From Nannobrachium achirus (taxonomy: Eukaryota; Chordata; Actinopteri; Myctophiformes; Myctophidae), in the NCBI GenBank assembly GCA_963921795.1, contig OY997657.1:3123316-3187315 (forward strand): 64,000 nt of DNA, written 5' to 3'. The position numbers were made by a program, and so were the translations under genes. The notes under the pieces were generated by a model. The model was not told the DNA's origin and ran no database searches. It worked only from the letters and a program-made list of their open reading frames with translations. Below, piece by piece: positions 42,835 through 53,357 of this stretch (the first letter of the stretch is position 1; every line of letters begins with the position of its first letter).

Positions 42835-43973
42835 GTCTGTCGTGTTTTAGCTCAACCGTGGTGTAGCTCAATGTGTGCGAGTGGAGCTGGTTATATATAA
42901 TAGGATATTATTTGGTTTGCAAATGTCTTAGGCAGCAGAACGATTTTTGTTTTATTTATTTTTTGCTCTTCCAGCCCATGTCAAACGAACAAATGGATCA
43001 GTCAGGGTTTATTTAATGTTGGGTTTAACTGTCTAATCTTCATTCACAATTGGACTTTAAAGGGCATGGCTTTGATTGTCAAAAAGAAACACACCCAGAG
43101 TGAAGTGAGCCGTACTATTTAATGTGGTCGCCAGTAGGGCAACCAGACTACTTTCGTTCCAGACAATAAATATGCAACCACACTTGCAATTTCCAATTGC
43201 ATCTTTTCTAGTTATGAGTTAATTTCATTAAGCATTCTGCAAAGCTTGGCCAACGGGGAGGGACATCCGTACAAACAGACAAAGCCAGATGTAGGCGTGC
43301 CTAGCACCGCTCAAACATACAAGCTGGGGATGGAGGTGAAGAGAGAATGTCAGGGGTCGGAGAGTGATAATTAACTCTTTTACTGCTTCGGACGTTCCCG
43401 TTCACTCCTTCATTTACTCACTTTTGATGACTGTAAGCTGATAACTGGTCGCGCCGCCGTGTGCAGTAAAAACATCTCCCGTAACGCTGCTCCCAAATTT
43501 CCACTGCCCGTAAACAATAATGGAGTCCCAAATCACTTACTGGCCGTTTTCTGTGGATCTGATCTAGAAATTCATTTCTATGCTCTGAATGGACGGCAAG
43601 CGGAGCGGCCCAATTCACATCCATTCTTTGCATAAGGCTGCCCTCTGCTGCCAGCTTGGCTAAAGTACACATATAATAGATCCAATAGAAAAAATGGTAA
43701 AAACCAGCCCCAATAAATAAATAATAAATCTGGCAGTAGAACTGTTAAAGGTGGAGTCCAATCCCCGGATTGGCTGACCTCAAAGCTGAACTTACACTTA
43801 AAGAGCTCCATATATGGGTATGACATTCTGTCATCACGAGTGATTGACCGAGAGGTGTTTTTAAACCTCACATTGTGCCACAACAGCTGCAAACCCCGAG
43901 TCGTTTAAACGTCACATTTAGCTCTGCTCTCTAAAGAGACATAATCGGTCCCCGACACCTTTTTTCTGTCAAC
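42835..43973. other. Intergenic, eif3b upstream region
   Basis: Contains a family C-like end near 43085-43120 (CACACCCAGAGTGAAGTGAG), a repeat with GCAACCACACTTGCAATTTC at 43173 and one CArG box near 43808. No TATA box near the gene; the 100 bp before the start codon are unremarkable. Confidence 0.5.
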
Positions 43974-46037
43974 ATGCAAGATACGATGATGGACCTGTTG
44001 TACGAGGCGGCGGAGCCTTCCTTCAGCGACCCGGAGGACTTTGTGGACGACATCGGAGACGAGGAGCTCCTGGGCGACCTGCTGCAGGAGCGCCCCCTGG
44101 AGGCCGAGGGCATCGCCTGCAGCTGCGTGGTGGTGGACAACGTCCCCCGGGTGGGCCCCGAGAAACTGGACCGGCTCAAGAAGGCCCTGCACAAGATCTT
44201 CTCCAAGTACGGCGACGTCGCCGCCGACTTCTACCCCGAGGGAGACGACGGCGCCAACAAGGGCTACGTCTTCATGGAGTACGCCACGCCCGCCCAGGCG
44301 GCGGAGGCCGCCAAGGCCGCCGACGGCCACAAGCTGGACAAGCAGCACACGCTGCGGGTCACCACGCTGAGCGACTTCGACAGGGTCATGAACGTCGGCG
44401 ACGACTGGGAGCCTCCCGAGGAGCAGCCCTTCAAGGACACGGGCAACCTGCAGCACTGGCTCCTGGACCCCGACTGCTGCGACCAGTACAGCGTGATCTA
44501 CGAGGCGGGACAGCGGACGGCCATCTTCTCCAACGACGCGGCGGCGGAGCCCGTCCCGGTGGAGGAGAGGAAGCTGTGGACGGAGACGTACGTGCGCTGG
44601 TCCCCCCAGGGCACCTACCTGGCCACCTTCCACCAGCGGGGCATCGCGCTGTGGGGCGGCGAGAAGTTCAAGCAGATCCAGAGGTTCAACCACCCGGGCG
44701 TCTCCCTCGCCGACTTCTCCCCCTGCGAGAGCTACGTGGTGACCTGCAGTCCGCCGGCGGCGGACGCCAAGGAGGACCCGCAGGCCCTCGTCATCATCTG
44801 GGACGTCAAGAGCGGCCAGACCAAGAGGGTCTTCCACTGCGAGAGCTCGACACACTGGCCCATCTTCAAGTGGAGCCACGACGGGAAGTACCTCGCCAGG
44901 ATGACACAGGATACGCTGAGCATCTACGAGACTCCGTCCATGTTCCTGCTCGACAAGAAGAGTCTAACGATCGTTGGAATCAAGGACTTCTCGTGGTCGC
45001 CCGGCGACAACATCGTAGCGTTCTGGTCACACGGGGGCCATGACCTCCATGACCTCACGGCCAAAGTGACCCTGATGCAGATCCCCTCGAGGCAGGATAT
45101 CAAGTGTTGCCCATCGTTTGACGTGGTCGACTGCAAGCTGCACTGGCAGAGGAACGGACACTACCTCTGCGTGAGAGTGGGCAGGCACCCCAAGGGAGCG
45201 CGGGGTGTCGTCACCAGCTTCAAGATCTTCCGGATGAGGGAGAAGGTGGTCCCGGTGGACGTGCTGGAGATGAAGGACGGCATCGTGACCTTCGCCCTGG
45301 AGCCCAACGGCAGCAGGCTGGCCGTGATCCACGGCGAGTCTCCCAGTCGATACAGCGTCTCCGTCTACCACATCCAGGAGGGCGGCAGCGTGAAGCTCAT
45401 CAAGGTGTTGGAGAACCAGCCGGTCAACAGCATCTTCTGGAGCCCGCGGGGTCAGTTCCTGGTGCTGGCCGGCCTGGAGACCCTCAACGGCCAGCTGGTC
45501 TTCCTGGACGCGTCCGACTGCACCGTGATGAACACGGCGGAGCACTACACGGCGTCCGACGTGGAGTGGGACCCCACGGGCCGCTACGTGGTCACCTCCG
45601 TGTCCTGGTGGAGCCACAAGGTGGACAACGCCTTCTGGCTGTGGAGCTTCCAGGGACGCCTGCTGCGCAAGGTCGGCGACAAGGAGCGCTTCTGCCAGCT
45701 GCTGTGGCGGCCGCGGCCGCCCGCCCTGCTCGGCGCCGAGCAGACGGAGGCCATCAGGAAGAACCTGAAGAGCTTCTCCAAGGTCTTCGAGCAGAAGGAC
45801 CGCCTGAGCCAGTCCCGGGCCTCCAAGGAGCTGGTGGACCGGCGCCGGGCCATGGTGGAGGGGTACGAGCAGTACCGCCAGGACGCCACCAGGGCGTACC
45901 GCCAGCAGAGGGAGCTCCGCCTCCGGCTGAGGGAGGGCGTGGACACGGACGAGCTGGACAGCGGCGTGGGCGGCGGCGGCGACTGGGAGGAGGAGACCGT
46001 GGAGTTCTTTATCGGCGAAGAACGGATTCCCCTCTGA
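43974..46037 (+). CDS. eif3b: EIF3B, translation initiation factor 3 subunit B, intronless
   Basis: A complete 687-residue frame that follows vertebrate eIF3b closely. The N-terminus has [11 protein letters not shown] and an RRM at about residues 50-130 with RNP2 VVVDNV and RNP1 KGYVFMEY, which binds eIF3a/eIF3j. Next comes the beta-propeller ([73 protein letters not shown]). The C-terminus has [20 protein letters not shown] and ends DTDELDSG...WEEETVEFF, which binds eIF3g/i. eIF3b is a scaffold of the eIF3 complex on the 40S ribosome. Length is close to other fish and lacks the long acidic N-terminal region of mammals. Vertebrate EIF3B has about 19 exons, but this copy has one and no stops. 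Codons end largely in G or C. A processed copy kept by selection is the simplest reading. Confidence 0.97.
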   Translation: MQDTMMDLLYEAAEPSFSDPEDFVDDIGDEELLGDLLQERPLEAEGIACSCVVVDNVPRVGPEKLDRLKKALHKIFSKYGDVAADFYPEGDDGANKGYVFMEYATPAQAAEAAKAADGHKLDKQHTLRVTTLSDFDRVMNVGDDWEPPEEQPFKDTGNLQHWLLDPDCCDQYSVIYEAGQRTAIFSNDAAAEPVPVEERKLWTETYVRWSPQGTYLATFHQRGIALWGGEKFKQIQRFNHPGVSLADFSPCESYVVTCSPPAADAKEDPQALVIIWDVKSGQTKRVFHCESSTHWPIFKWSHDGKYLARMTQDTLSIYETPSMFLLDKKSLTIVGIKDFSWSPGDNIVAFWSHGGHDLHDLTAKVTLMQIPSRQDIKCCPSFDVVDCKLHWQRNGHYLCVRVGRHPKGARGVVTSFKIFRMREKVVPVDVLEMKDGIVTFALEPNGSRLAVIHGESPSRYSVSVYHIQEGGSVKLIKVLENQPVNSIFWSPRGQFLVLAGLETLNGQLVFLDASDCTVMNTAEHYTASDVEWDPTGRYVVTSVSWWSHKVDNAFWLWSFQGRLLRKVGDKERFCQLLWRPRPPALLGAEQTEAIRKNLKSFSKVFEQKDRLSQSRASKELVDRRRAMVEGYEQYRQDATRAYRQQRELRLRLREGVDTDELDSGVGGGGDWEEETVEFFIGEERIPL

Positions 46038-46120
46038 GGTGGGTCTGTATAGTGCCCTGCCCCTCTGAGGTGGGTCTGTATAGTGCCCCGCCCCTCTGTG
46101 GTGGGCCTGTATAGTGCCCC
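46025..46120. repeat. Short tandem repeat at the eif3b 3' end
   Basis: Three units of CCCCTCTGAGGTGGGTCTGT plus ATAGTGCCC; the first starts inside the last codons and stop of eif3b. Confidence 0.88.
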
Positions 46121-46164
46121 GCCCCGCGTAGGGATGGGACGATAAGTGATATTATCGTTTATCC

Positions 46165-46823
46165 CAGTGTTCCTCAACCACTGGTCCTGGGGACCTTTGG
46201 TGTGCCCCTGAGAAGGGTCAAGTGCAAGTGTCCCTTGAAACGGCTTGTAAGCCAGTATTGTATTTATCATTTTAAAAATCACACCCAATGTGAAGTGAGC
46301 GGTGGTCGTGCTTGCATAACGTCTTCAGACTAGGATTTAAGTCTAGGATGTACAGGCTATGTATGCTACACACACACACGTAACGCTGAGGAAAAAGTAC
46401 AGACATACGACACATGACATCACTAGACAAACATGATGCTACGTACACACATTTTACTATGGCAAAACGCTGAGGAAAAAGGCTACAGACACACGCACAG
46501 CCACTCTTATGAGCGGTTTACCACCGCTCAAAAATGAATTAAACTAGTGAAAACAGCCGATCTACAAGCACACAACGACTCGCACCCGCGAGGCGTTGTG
46601 TGCTTGTAGATCGGCTGTTTTCACTACTGTTGTGCGACAGCCTTGTATGATGAAGCAGGGCTTTACTTTGCGAAGAAACGTGTCGTACACATTTGAAACT
46701 TGGGAGATCCAAGGTTTCTTCCCGACAGTGACGATATTTACACCCCCGTATTATGTTGGTTTGCCCATGGATTCTTGGGACATGAAAAGTGTGCCCATGC
46801 AGAAAAAAGGTTGAGAAACACTG
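46165..46823. mobile_element. hAT-type MITE with nested family C element
   Basis: Starts CAGTGTTCCTCAACCACTGG and ends AAGGTTGAGAAACACTG; flanks GTTTATCC (46157-46164) and CTTTATCC (46824-46831) agree in 7 of 8. A family C MITE occupies about 46275-46536 and the hairpin module 46545-46626. It is itself inside a diverged GGGATGGGACGATA-type repeat. Confidence 0.85.
46275..46536. mobile_element. MITE, family C, nested
   Basis: ATCACACCCAATGTGAAGTG at the left and GGTTTACCACCGCTCAAAAA at the right are the inverted family C ends; absence of this segment in the sister element at 36513 marks it as an insertion. Confidence 0.8.
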
Positions 46824-46835
46824 CTTTATCCTGAT

Positions 46836-47137
46836 AAAAAAATCAAACCTTGGTTCGAAGTGAAGCGGTGAATTTGTATTCTATGTGTTCTAGATCTATA
46901 CATTCTGTGCACTTTCTATGTGCTTTAGTTCTAGTTCTGAATGAAAGAATGATTTTGTCTGGAGAGCCAAATTGTCATGTGAAGCTTGGCCAATCCTCAA
47001 TTCTTCATTCTGGACTTGCACGGGACATGTACGGGACAGACAAAACTAACCAATCACAGCGCAGAGATGCACGGGACAGGTACGGGACACACAAAGCCAC
47101 ACACCTTGGAAGCGGCCTTAACCGCTTAAAAAAAAAA
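46836..47137. mobile_element. MITE, family B
   Basis: AAATCAAACCTTGGTTCGAA and GTGAAGCGGTGAATTTG at the left, GGAAGCGGCCTTAACCGCTT and an A run at the right. Confidence 0.78.
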
Positions 47138-47376
47138 AAACACTCACGATAATCGTATCACGTTTGTGGAAGTGCATTCCGAGATAAAAAGACATTTCTT
47201 TGCATCAGCAATGAACCGGAGCCTATGGAAATATACGCTCCATGATGCTGGCGAACGAGTTGCATCATGGGATATGTAGTGTTTTTGCTCACCAGCGGTT
47301 ACCACAGGTTTTGTTTACTTGGTAACCATGGTAACCAGGTGTCTTAACAGTGAGTCGGCTCCCATTAACCTTTGAC

Positions 47377-47725
47377 CCTAAAGCCCGTATCAGAGTCTAC
47401 GGTGGAGACCTATCCACCGCAAATTTGAGGTGGAAAGCTTTCCACCTCAAGTCAGAGAAAATAACTGCAGGCCATCATAGTCACGGCCCACGGTGAAGTC
47501 CTTTACCCCGTCTAGGCCGGTTCAGGTCGACCAATCAGTGAACGGGGTGTAGAGCCTGTCTGTCTGATAGTAAAAACAGAGAGATGTGTTGGGACTCGCG
47601 GTGGAAAGCTCTCCACCGTGAGGAATGATGTAACGTTGTAGTTTCATGACTCAAAAAGACTCGAAAAGACTACACCGCGGTGTAAAGCCTTCCACCGCGG
47701 ACCCGACTATGATACGGGCTTTAGG
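47377..47725. mobile_element. MITE with CCTAAAGCCCGTATC ends
   Basis: CCTAAAGCCCGTATCAGAGT and ACTATGATACGGGCTTTAGG are inverted ends, and internal GGTGGA/TCCACC motifs recur six or more times. A target duplication is not clear. Confidence 0.75.
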
Positions 47726-47859
47726 CTCCTGTGGACATCTTAGGCATCCTTCGTGAAATCGTCCTCCGTCATGCACTGGGATCAATTCATCTTTTATTTG
47801 CTGAGCTGCATATTCGACACCACTTAAATCCCCTATTGGTAAAAGGTACTTAAAATCAT

Positions 47860-48335
47860 AGACTGTATAAAAGATATGGACAAAGCGAAGCCATTGGTTT
47901 CTATGCAGCGCAAATGACAATTATGGGTCCTTGGCATGGGTATTGCCATCATAGATTGAAATGCAACCAGAGGATGCTATTGGCTGCCAACGGTCACGTG
48001 CAACCGCAGGGATACATGGGAGAATGTGGTCGGAGCCTCCCGAAATACAGCACACGAAGAAGAACACAGCCGGCTGGTATCAGTTTAGTTGGCCACGCCC
48101 CCCGCAACTTTATCATAAATTTTAACATAAATGGGACCTTATTTTCACAAAACGCATATCGTGATTGAAAGGCAATTTTTAACTAGCGATAGGAACCATA
48201 AAGTATTCATGAAAATGTTAATTAAGGTTAGAACACAAAAGGGGAAAATGAATGGGATCCAATGGAGAACAATTCTTTTTGCAACCGGCCAGGGGGAAAA
48301 CAGCGCAACTAGCGGCCAATCATAGGAAGTTTTAG
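47860..48335. repeat. Dispersed repeat J, copy 2
   Basis: Inverted relative to 2505-3090. Shared: CGATAGGAACCATAAAGTAT, GGCCACGCCCCCCGCAACTT-like, GCGCAACTAGCGGCCAATCA. Confidence 0.7.
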
Positions 48336-48418
48336 TTCCGTATTGGGCTCATTTTAAATCGGCGGAACTCTCCCCCTGCTTATTGCGACCGTTAGGGAGC
48401 AGTTTACTACCAAAACCT

Positions 48419-48472
48419 CCGTCCGTCCGTCCGTCCGTCCGTCCGTCCGTCCGTCCGTCCGTCCGTCCGTCG
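48419..48472. repeat. (CCGT)n microsatellite
   Basis: About 13 CCGT units. Confidence 0.95.
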
Positions 48473-48734
48473 GTCACACGTCACACGTCACACCTTTGTT
48501 TGTGTACGGTGTGATGTCATATATCTTCAGTATGACATCACACCACATGTGTACACAAACCTTTGTGTATGTTGCTGTGGCAACAGTCTGTTGTTGCTGG
48601 TCTGTTAGTGTACGTTAGCAACCACCTTAGCAACCATGGTTTTACCCTAGCAACCAACTGTTTACCCTAGCAACCAACTGTTTACCATAGCAACCATGTT
48701 TTTTTACCCTAGCAACCAACTGGGCTTAAAAGGG

Positions 48735-49060
48735 ATTCTGTTAGGGATCTCCATATATGGGCATAAAAGGGATTCTGTTAGGGATCTCCATATATGGGCA
48801 TAAAAGGGATTCTGTTAGGGATCTCCATATATGGGCATAAAAGGGATTCTGTTAAAGGGATTCTGTTAGGGATCTCCATATATGGGCATAAAAGGGATTC
48901 CGTTAGCTGTTAGTGATCTCCATATATGGGCATAAAAGGGATGCTGTTAGGGATCTCCATATATGGGCATAAAAGGGATTCTGTTAGGGATCTCCATATA
49001 TGGGCATGAAAGGGATTATGTTAGGGATCTCATATGGGCATAAAAGGGATTGTATCCCAG
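48735..49060. repeat. 37-bp minisatellite with CArG boxes
   Basis: Eight to nine units with GGGATCTCCATATATGGGCA and TAAAAGGGATTCTGTTA. Seven contain the perfect CCATATATGG. Confidence 0.93.
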
Positions 49061-49497
49061 ATGATGCCCTGTTAGGAGATCCACACTAACAGAATCCATA
49101 TATGGTCCTACCGACAGCTGCTATAAGCCAACCCTGGCGATAAGGTCTGAGTCGAAGAAATGCTTCTTTCCTGGCAAGAATTGCCCCTTTATACTGTAGG
49201 GCTCGTTTGTGTATTGTATGACATCACGCCACATCATCGGCTGAGGACTGTGTGATGTCATCATATCTCCATATATGGAGACATAAGTTGCTCATGCCCA
49301 AATATGGGCTGGTGAGGTCAGACTTAGTGTGATGCGTAGGTTATCTCCATATATGGAGATTCAACTTCAATGAGTAACCATGGCAAACTGTCAACTGCCC
49401 GTATGTCTTGATAATTGGTAAAACAAACTTTTGGCCTATTTGTGGAGATAAGCGACCAACGGTCGCTTATCTCCCGATTAGGGAGTCTTACTGGTAA

Positions 49498-49740
49498 TAT
49501 GCATACTTGATACAGTCTTTTTTTCACTCTCTAAAAAATCTCTTTGCCAACAATAGCAGATCTACAAGCTCACAAGCTTGTAGATCTGCTATTTTTTTGG
49601 CAAATGTTCGGCACCAGGATAATGGATTTTGGGGATATTTTGATCAGTTATCACGATAATATCGTAAATCGCGATTTCTTTGGTCACAATAATCGTGATA
49701 TGAAATTTTTACATCGTCCCATCCCCCCGAAGTACGTGTT
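49498..49740. repeat. Repeat with hairpin module and GATGGGACGAT end
   Basis: The hairpin at 49543-49604 has arms extended by TTTGCCAA/TTGGCAAA. It ends near 49725 with ACATCGTCCCATCC, matching the GGGATGGGACGATA start at 46129. Confidence 0.65.
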
Positions 49741-49748
49741 GCACGCCG

Positions 49749-49750
<2 letters not shown>

Positions 49751-49793
<43 letters not shown>
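49751..49793. repeat. (TTGA)n microsatellite
   Basis: About ten TTGA units. Confidence 0.93.
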
Positions 49794-49796
<3 letters not shown>

Positions 49797-50564
49797 AAGA
49801 CTTATTAGAAGTTTGCATAGAAAAAGGTTTCTACCACTTTTTCGAGTCACGTGTTCAAATACTGGATTCTGATTGGCTAAATTCCGGAGGTTATGAGAGG
49901 ACAACTGCCGCAAAGTTGTGTGTCCGAGATCAATGCGCCTCAGTGTACATCCGGGGACTTCAGGAGGTAGTCCCCCAACCAACAAATGAAGGTCGCAGCG
50001 GTCCTATGTTTACTAACGTGCGTACTATCGTCGCCGATTTATTTGGATCCAATGCAATCCGCCAACTTTAAAGCCCCTTTTCTCTGAACCTATGCCTTTC
50101 TGGAAGCGAACAGCCTCTATTTACGGCCGGAACGGTGCTTTTAACTGACGTTAGCTTAGCTGTAAGCTAGACGCATGGATTAGTATGGAGTTGGCGCCAT
50201 CTGTTGGTGAGTAGAAGATGTTGTTGGTGGAACTATCTGCTGTCTCGCGGAAGTTTTATAGGCAATAATGATTGTAACTTAAGATCCTTGCAAGTTACAA
50301 CTATGTGTTTTCTTTCATGTATACGGGAAAAAGTGGTAGAAAAGCTATTTACCACTCGGGGTCGGACATTATGCTCTCATAATGTCCTGAGTGAGTGTGT
50401 TATCGGACTCGGCTGCGCCTCGTCCGATAACACCCTCACTGCGGACATTATGAGAGCATAATGTCCTCTCACTCGGGGTAAATTGCTTACACAGTTCACT
50501 GGTACAAGGTCTAAAAGGAGATCCTAGGAAAGCACTTGGCACAGGAAACCATTAAAGTATCTCA
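49794..50564. other. Intergenic with a 136-bp palindrome
   Basis: No gene recognised. 50347-50482 is a long hairpin: TTTACCACTCGGGG and CTCGGGGTAAA close it, ATTATGCTCTCATAATGTCC pairs with its complement, and TGTTATCGGAC pairs with GTCCGATAACA near the tip. Confidence 0.65.
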
Positions 50565-50880
50565 TATAACATTGAATGACAGATGGATAGAACACAGTAC
50601 TATAGATATAGTAAAAAAAATAAAAAATAAACTGTGCAAAATAAATAAACAGTGCAAAAAATATATACAGTAGGTAATTACAAAGAAGGGTCAGGGGAGG
50701 CTGGGCTAGGTTTATTATTGCCAGTTGCGAATGGCTGCCGCCTGTAAGTGGTTTTTCAGGGCAATTTTAAAGGATGCTAGGGTACCACACTCCTTTAAGG
50801 CCTTTGGTAGGGCGTTCCACATTTTGGTCGTATAGCAGAAGAACGAGTTCGCCCCTTTGTTTGAGTTGACGCAGCACGAG
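50565..50880 (-). mobile_element. LINE 3' fragment
   Basis: On the minus strand the frame at 50715-50880 encodes KGANSFFCYTTKMWNALPKA and LKECGTLASFKIALKNHL, typical of the C-terminus of fish LINE ORF2. The 5' part is gone and a hairpin-bearing MITE fragment abuts it (50875-51035). Confidence 0.65.
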
Positions 50881-51040
50881 GCGTTGTGAGCTTTTAGATT
50901 TTCTATTTTAGATTTAGAGGACCCCCTGTAGTAACTCTGAGGACCCCCTAGGGGTCCCAGACCCCCTTTTGAAGACCCTTGGTATAGCGGATCTACAAGC
51001 TCACAACACGATGCGTCGTGAACTTGTAGATCGGATTTCA
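50875..51040. mobile_element. hAT-type MITE fragment with two hairpin pieces
   Basis: Half a hairpin (50875-50912), then GTAACTCTGAGGACCCCCTA and CCCCTTTTGAAGACCC, the left end of the 42318-type in inverse, then a second hairpin (50987-51034). Ends not intact. Confidence 0.55.
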
Positions 51041-51388
51041 AACAGTCAATGTATATGTAGGACTAGGAGGGTCCATGTGGTAATAAGTGCTGGCCGCTTC
51101 TTCCGGGCTGGTTTTCTTATAGACCTGCGTGTTGCCTGTTTCTCTCACACAATCTGGCAACCCTCCCCCCTCACACCCATGCTTGTTTCTGTCACACAAT
51201 CTGGCAACCCTCCCCCCTCACACCCATGCTTGGCTTGAGAGACATTCCTGTTTGAGCCTGAAGCTCTCTGTTGTTCTGATGTCAAACTAAAGAGAGTGGA
51301 ATTAATTAACAAGTGACTTTAAACCTGGTGGAAGTGGAGGGGAGTTTAATGGATCTTCACCACAAAGTGTTTTTTTGCTGTTTTCCCT
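51041..51388. other. Intergenic, no gene recognised
   Basis: Includes a 53-bp direct duplication with CACACAATCTGGCAACCCTC (51147 and 51197). Confidence 0.55.
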
Positions 51389-51569
51389 ATAGGGTGTGCC
51401 AAATGTAGTTCTAAGAGCGGCCATTTCTTGTGACAACACAGCCTTACACAGGTGTTCTGATTAGACTATAGCATTAGTTCTATGCAATCAAACAATTGAA
51501 ACACCTGTGTTTTGTCACAAGAAATGGCCGCTAAGGACTACAATGACGTAGCCGCTGGCACACACTATG
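51389..51569. mobile_element. Foldback MITE
   Basis: ATAGGGTGTGCC and GGCACACACTAT close a hairpin in which AGCGGCCATTTCTTGTGACA pairs with TGTCACAAGAAATGGCCGCT. Class unknown. Confidence 0.75.
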
Positions 51570-51628
51570 AGTACAACTCTGCAGCTAGGTGAGTTAGCTT
51601 ATAGCTATTAGCTACACTTATCTGTTTA

Positions 51629-52105
51629 CAGTGGTGGAAAGTAACTAAGTACATTTACTGTACTTAAGTTACAATTTTGAGGTGTTTGTACTTTACTTGA
51701 GTATTTCCAATTTCCAATACTTTCCCTTCTCCACTACATCTCGGATCCAAATATTGTACTTTTACTCCACTACATTTATTTGAGAACTTTTGTTACTAGT
51801 TACTTTACAGATATAATTAAATGTATAACATTATAAAACATACATTAACCACATTAGCCCCATTTTATACCTAGCCTTTTGAAAATATACGATCTACAAG
51901 CTCAAAGGTTGTGAGCTTGTAGATCTATTTTCAAACATTTTGTGCTTTTACTTTTGGTACTTTAAGGAGAGTTTGATGCCAACAACACTTTTGTACTTTT
52001 ACTCAAGTACATTTTTAATTCCAGACGTTTACTTGTAACAGAGTATTTCTACTTTGCAGCATTGATACTTTTATACAAAACAATTGTGTACTTTTCCCAC
52101 CACTG
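51629..52105. mobile_element. hAT-type MITE, family E
   Basis: Starts CAGTGGTGGAAAGTAACTAA, ends GTACTTTTCCCACCACTG; the repeated ACTTTTACTCNNGTAC pattern is a common teleost type. The hairpin module sits at 51879-51935. The flanks TCTGTTTA and GCATTAAC do not match. Confidence 0.82.
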
Positions 52106-53357
52106 GCATTAACCAGGGGTCACCAACCAAACATGTCCGTGGCCAGACTGATCCTGGTCCGTGGCAAAGTTGAGGTTTTCTGTTTTACACCCCATTATAA
52201 TGTTCTTGTTTTGATCTTCAGGATATGTATGACTCTTATTTACTGTGACAATGACAACATTATGAGTCCACTCATACCATTGTCTATGTCCGTGGCGAAA
52301 AATTAATTTAGACCAAAATGTCCACCACACAAGCCAACAAAACGATGACCCCTGGCATGAACACATAGGCCTGCCTACAGCTAGCCGCAAATTGCAACAC
52401 TAGATTTTTTTTATAATCGGATGAATCTAGGGTTGCAATACCTCCCATTGGCAGCCAATGCATCAAAACAGTTTTTTGCTATCTGATTGTATTAAACGAC
52501 GTCAAACTCACCAATATTGCGGCTCTATGGAAAGCTTGGAATTTACTATCTGCAAAGTGTTTGTTTCAGAAGAATCCACCGTAGACATGTTATGAGCCAG
52601 TTTCTATCAAGAAATTTGGTTCAGGTGATTATTTTTTCAAAGTCCTGGAGTTTGGAAGCGCTTGTGGAAAATCTCTCAACGGTCCTGTGACCACCTGGTT
52701 CTAAATGTCACATAATGCAAGAGGCAGCGGGACGTTGCGTTATAGAAGACGAGCGCTTCCGAAGTTCAACACTTAGAAAATAAACCATGTCTGCTCGGAT
52801 TTCTTGACAGAAAAATAAATCATAACAATTATACGGTGGATTTTTCTGAAACAAACACTTTGCAGATAGAAAGAGTAAATTCCAAGCTTTCAATAGAGTT
52901 TAAGTTTAAGTTTATTTGATCATCACAGCATAAATAAAACATACAACAACACAATCATATATGAACAAAAAAATCATTGGTTACACTGTTAAGATGATCA
53001 AAAGGACTAGGCTGAAGCTTAGAGCTTATAGAAGCCTATCCTATGTACATACTCATGGTTTCAAAAGATTCAAGCAGCAAAATATAACAAAGAAAAAAGC
53101 ACAAAGAGAAAAAAAAACAAAGAAGAAATGACAAAAAGCTTACCAAATCAAGGATATACCAGTATTCAAAAAAGATGCAAATGTAGTTTTATAGGTAGTA
53201 TAATAATAAAAAACAAAGAATATTATTTTCTTTATCATTATAACTATTATCATTTGTAGAATGGTCCTCCTCAAAACCACATCCCATACCACCAATATTA
53301 CCATACTTGCCATTACACAATCATCATGACTGTAACCCCAATACTTTATTTATTAAT

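Larger units (their letters stand above)
48400..49497 (-). repeat. Element F, copy 2, enlarged by minisatellites
   Basis: On the minus strand it reads from TACCAGTAAGACTCCCTAAT to GGAGGTTTTGGTAGTAAACT like copy 1. It contains (CCGT)n at 48419-48472, CCCTAGCAACCAACTG repeats at 48615-48725 and a 37-bp array at 48735-49060. The part at 49130-49497 is nearly identical to 30646-31035. Confidence 0.78.

Noticed and set aside
43905-44879. Minus-strand frames opposite eif3b, also 45027-46288
   Set aside because: Low-complexity shadows ([14 protein letters not shown] type) caused by GC-rich codons.
49794-50461. Frames of 85-97 codons near the hairpin
   Set aside because: No recognisable domain; they cross a palindrome and repeat borders.
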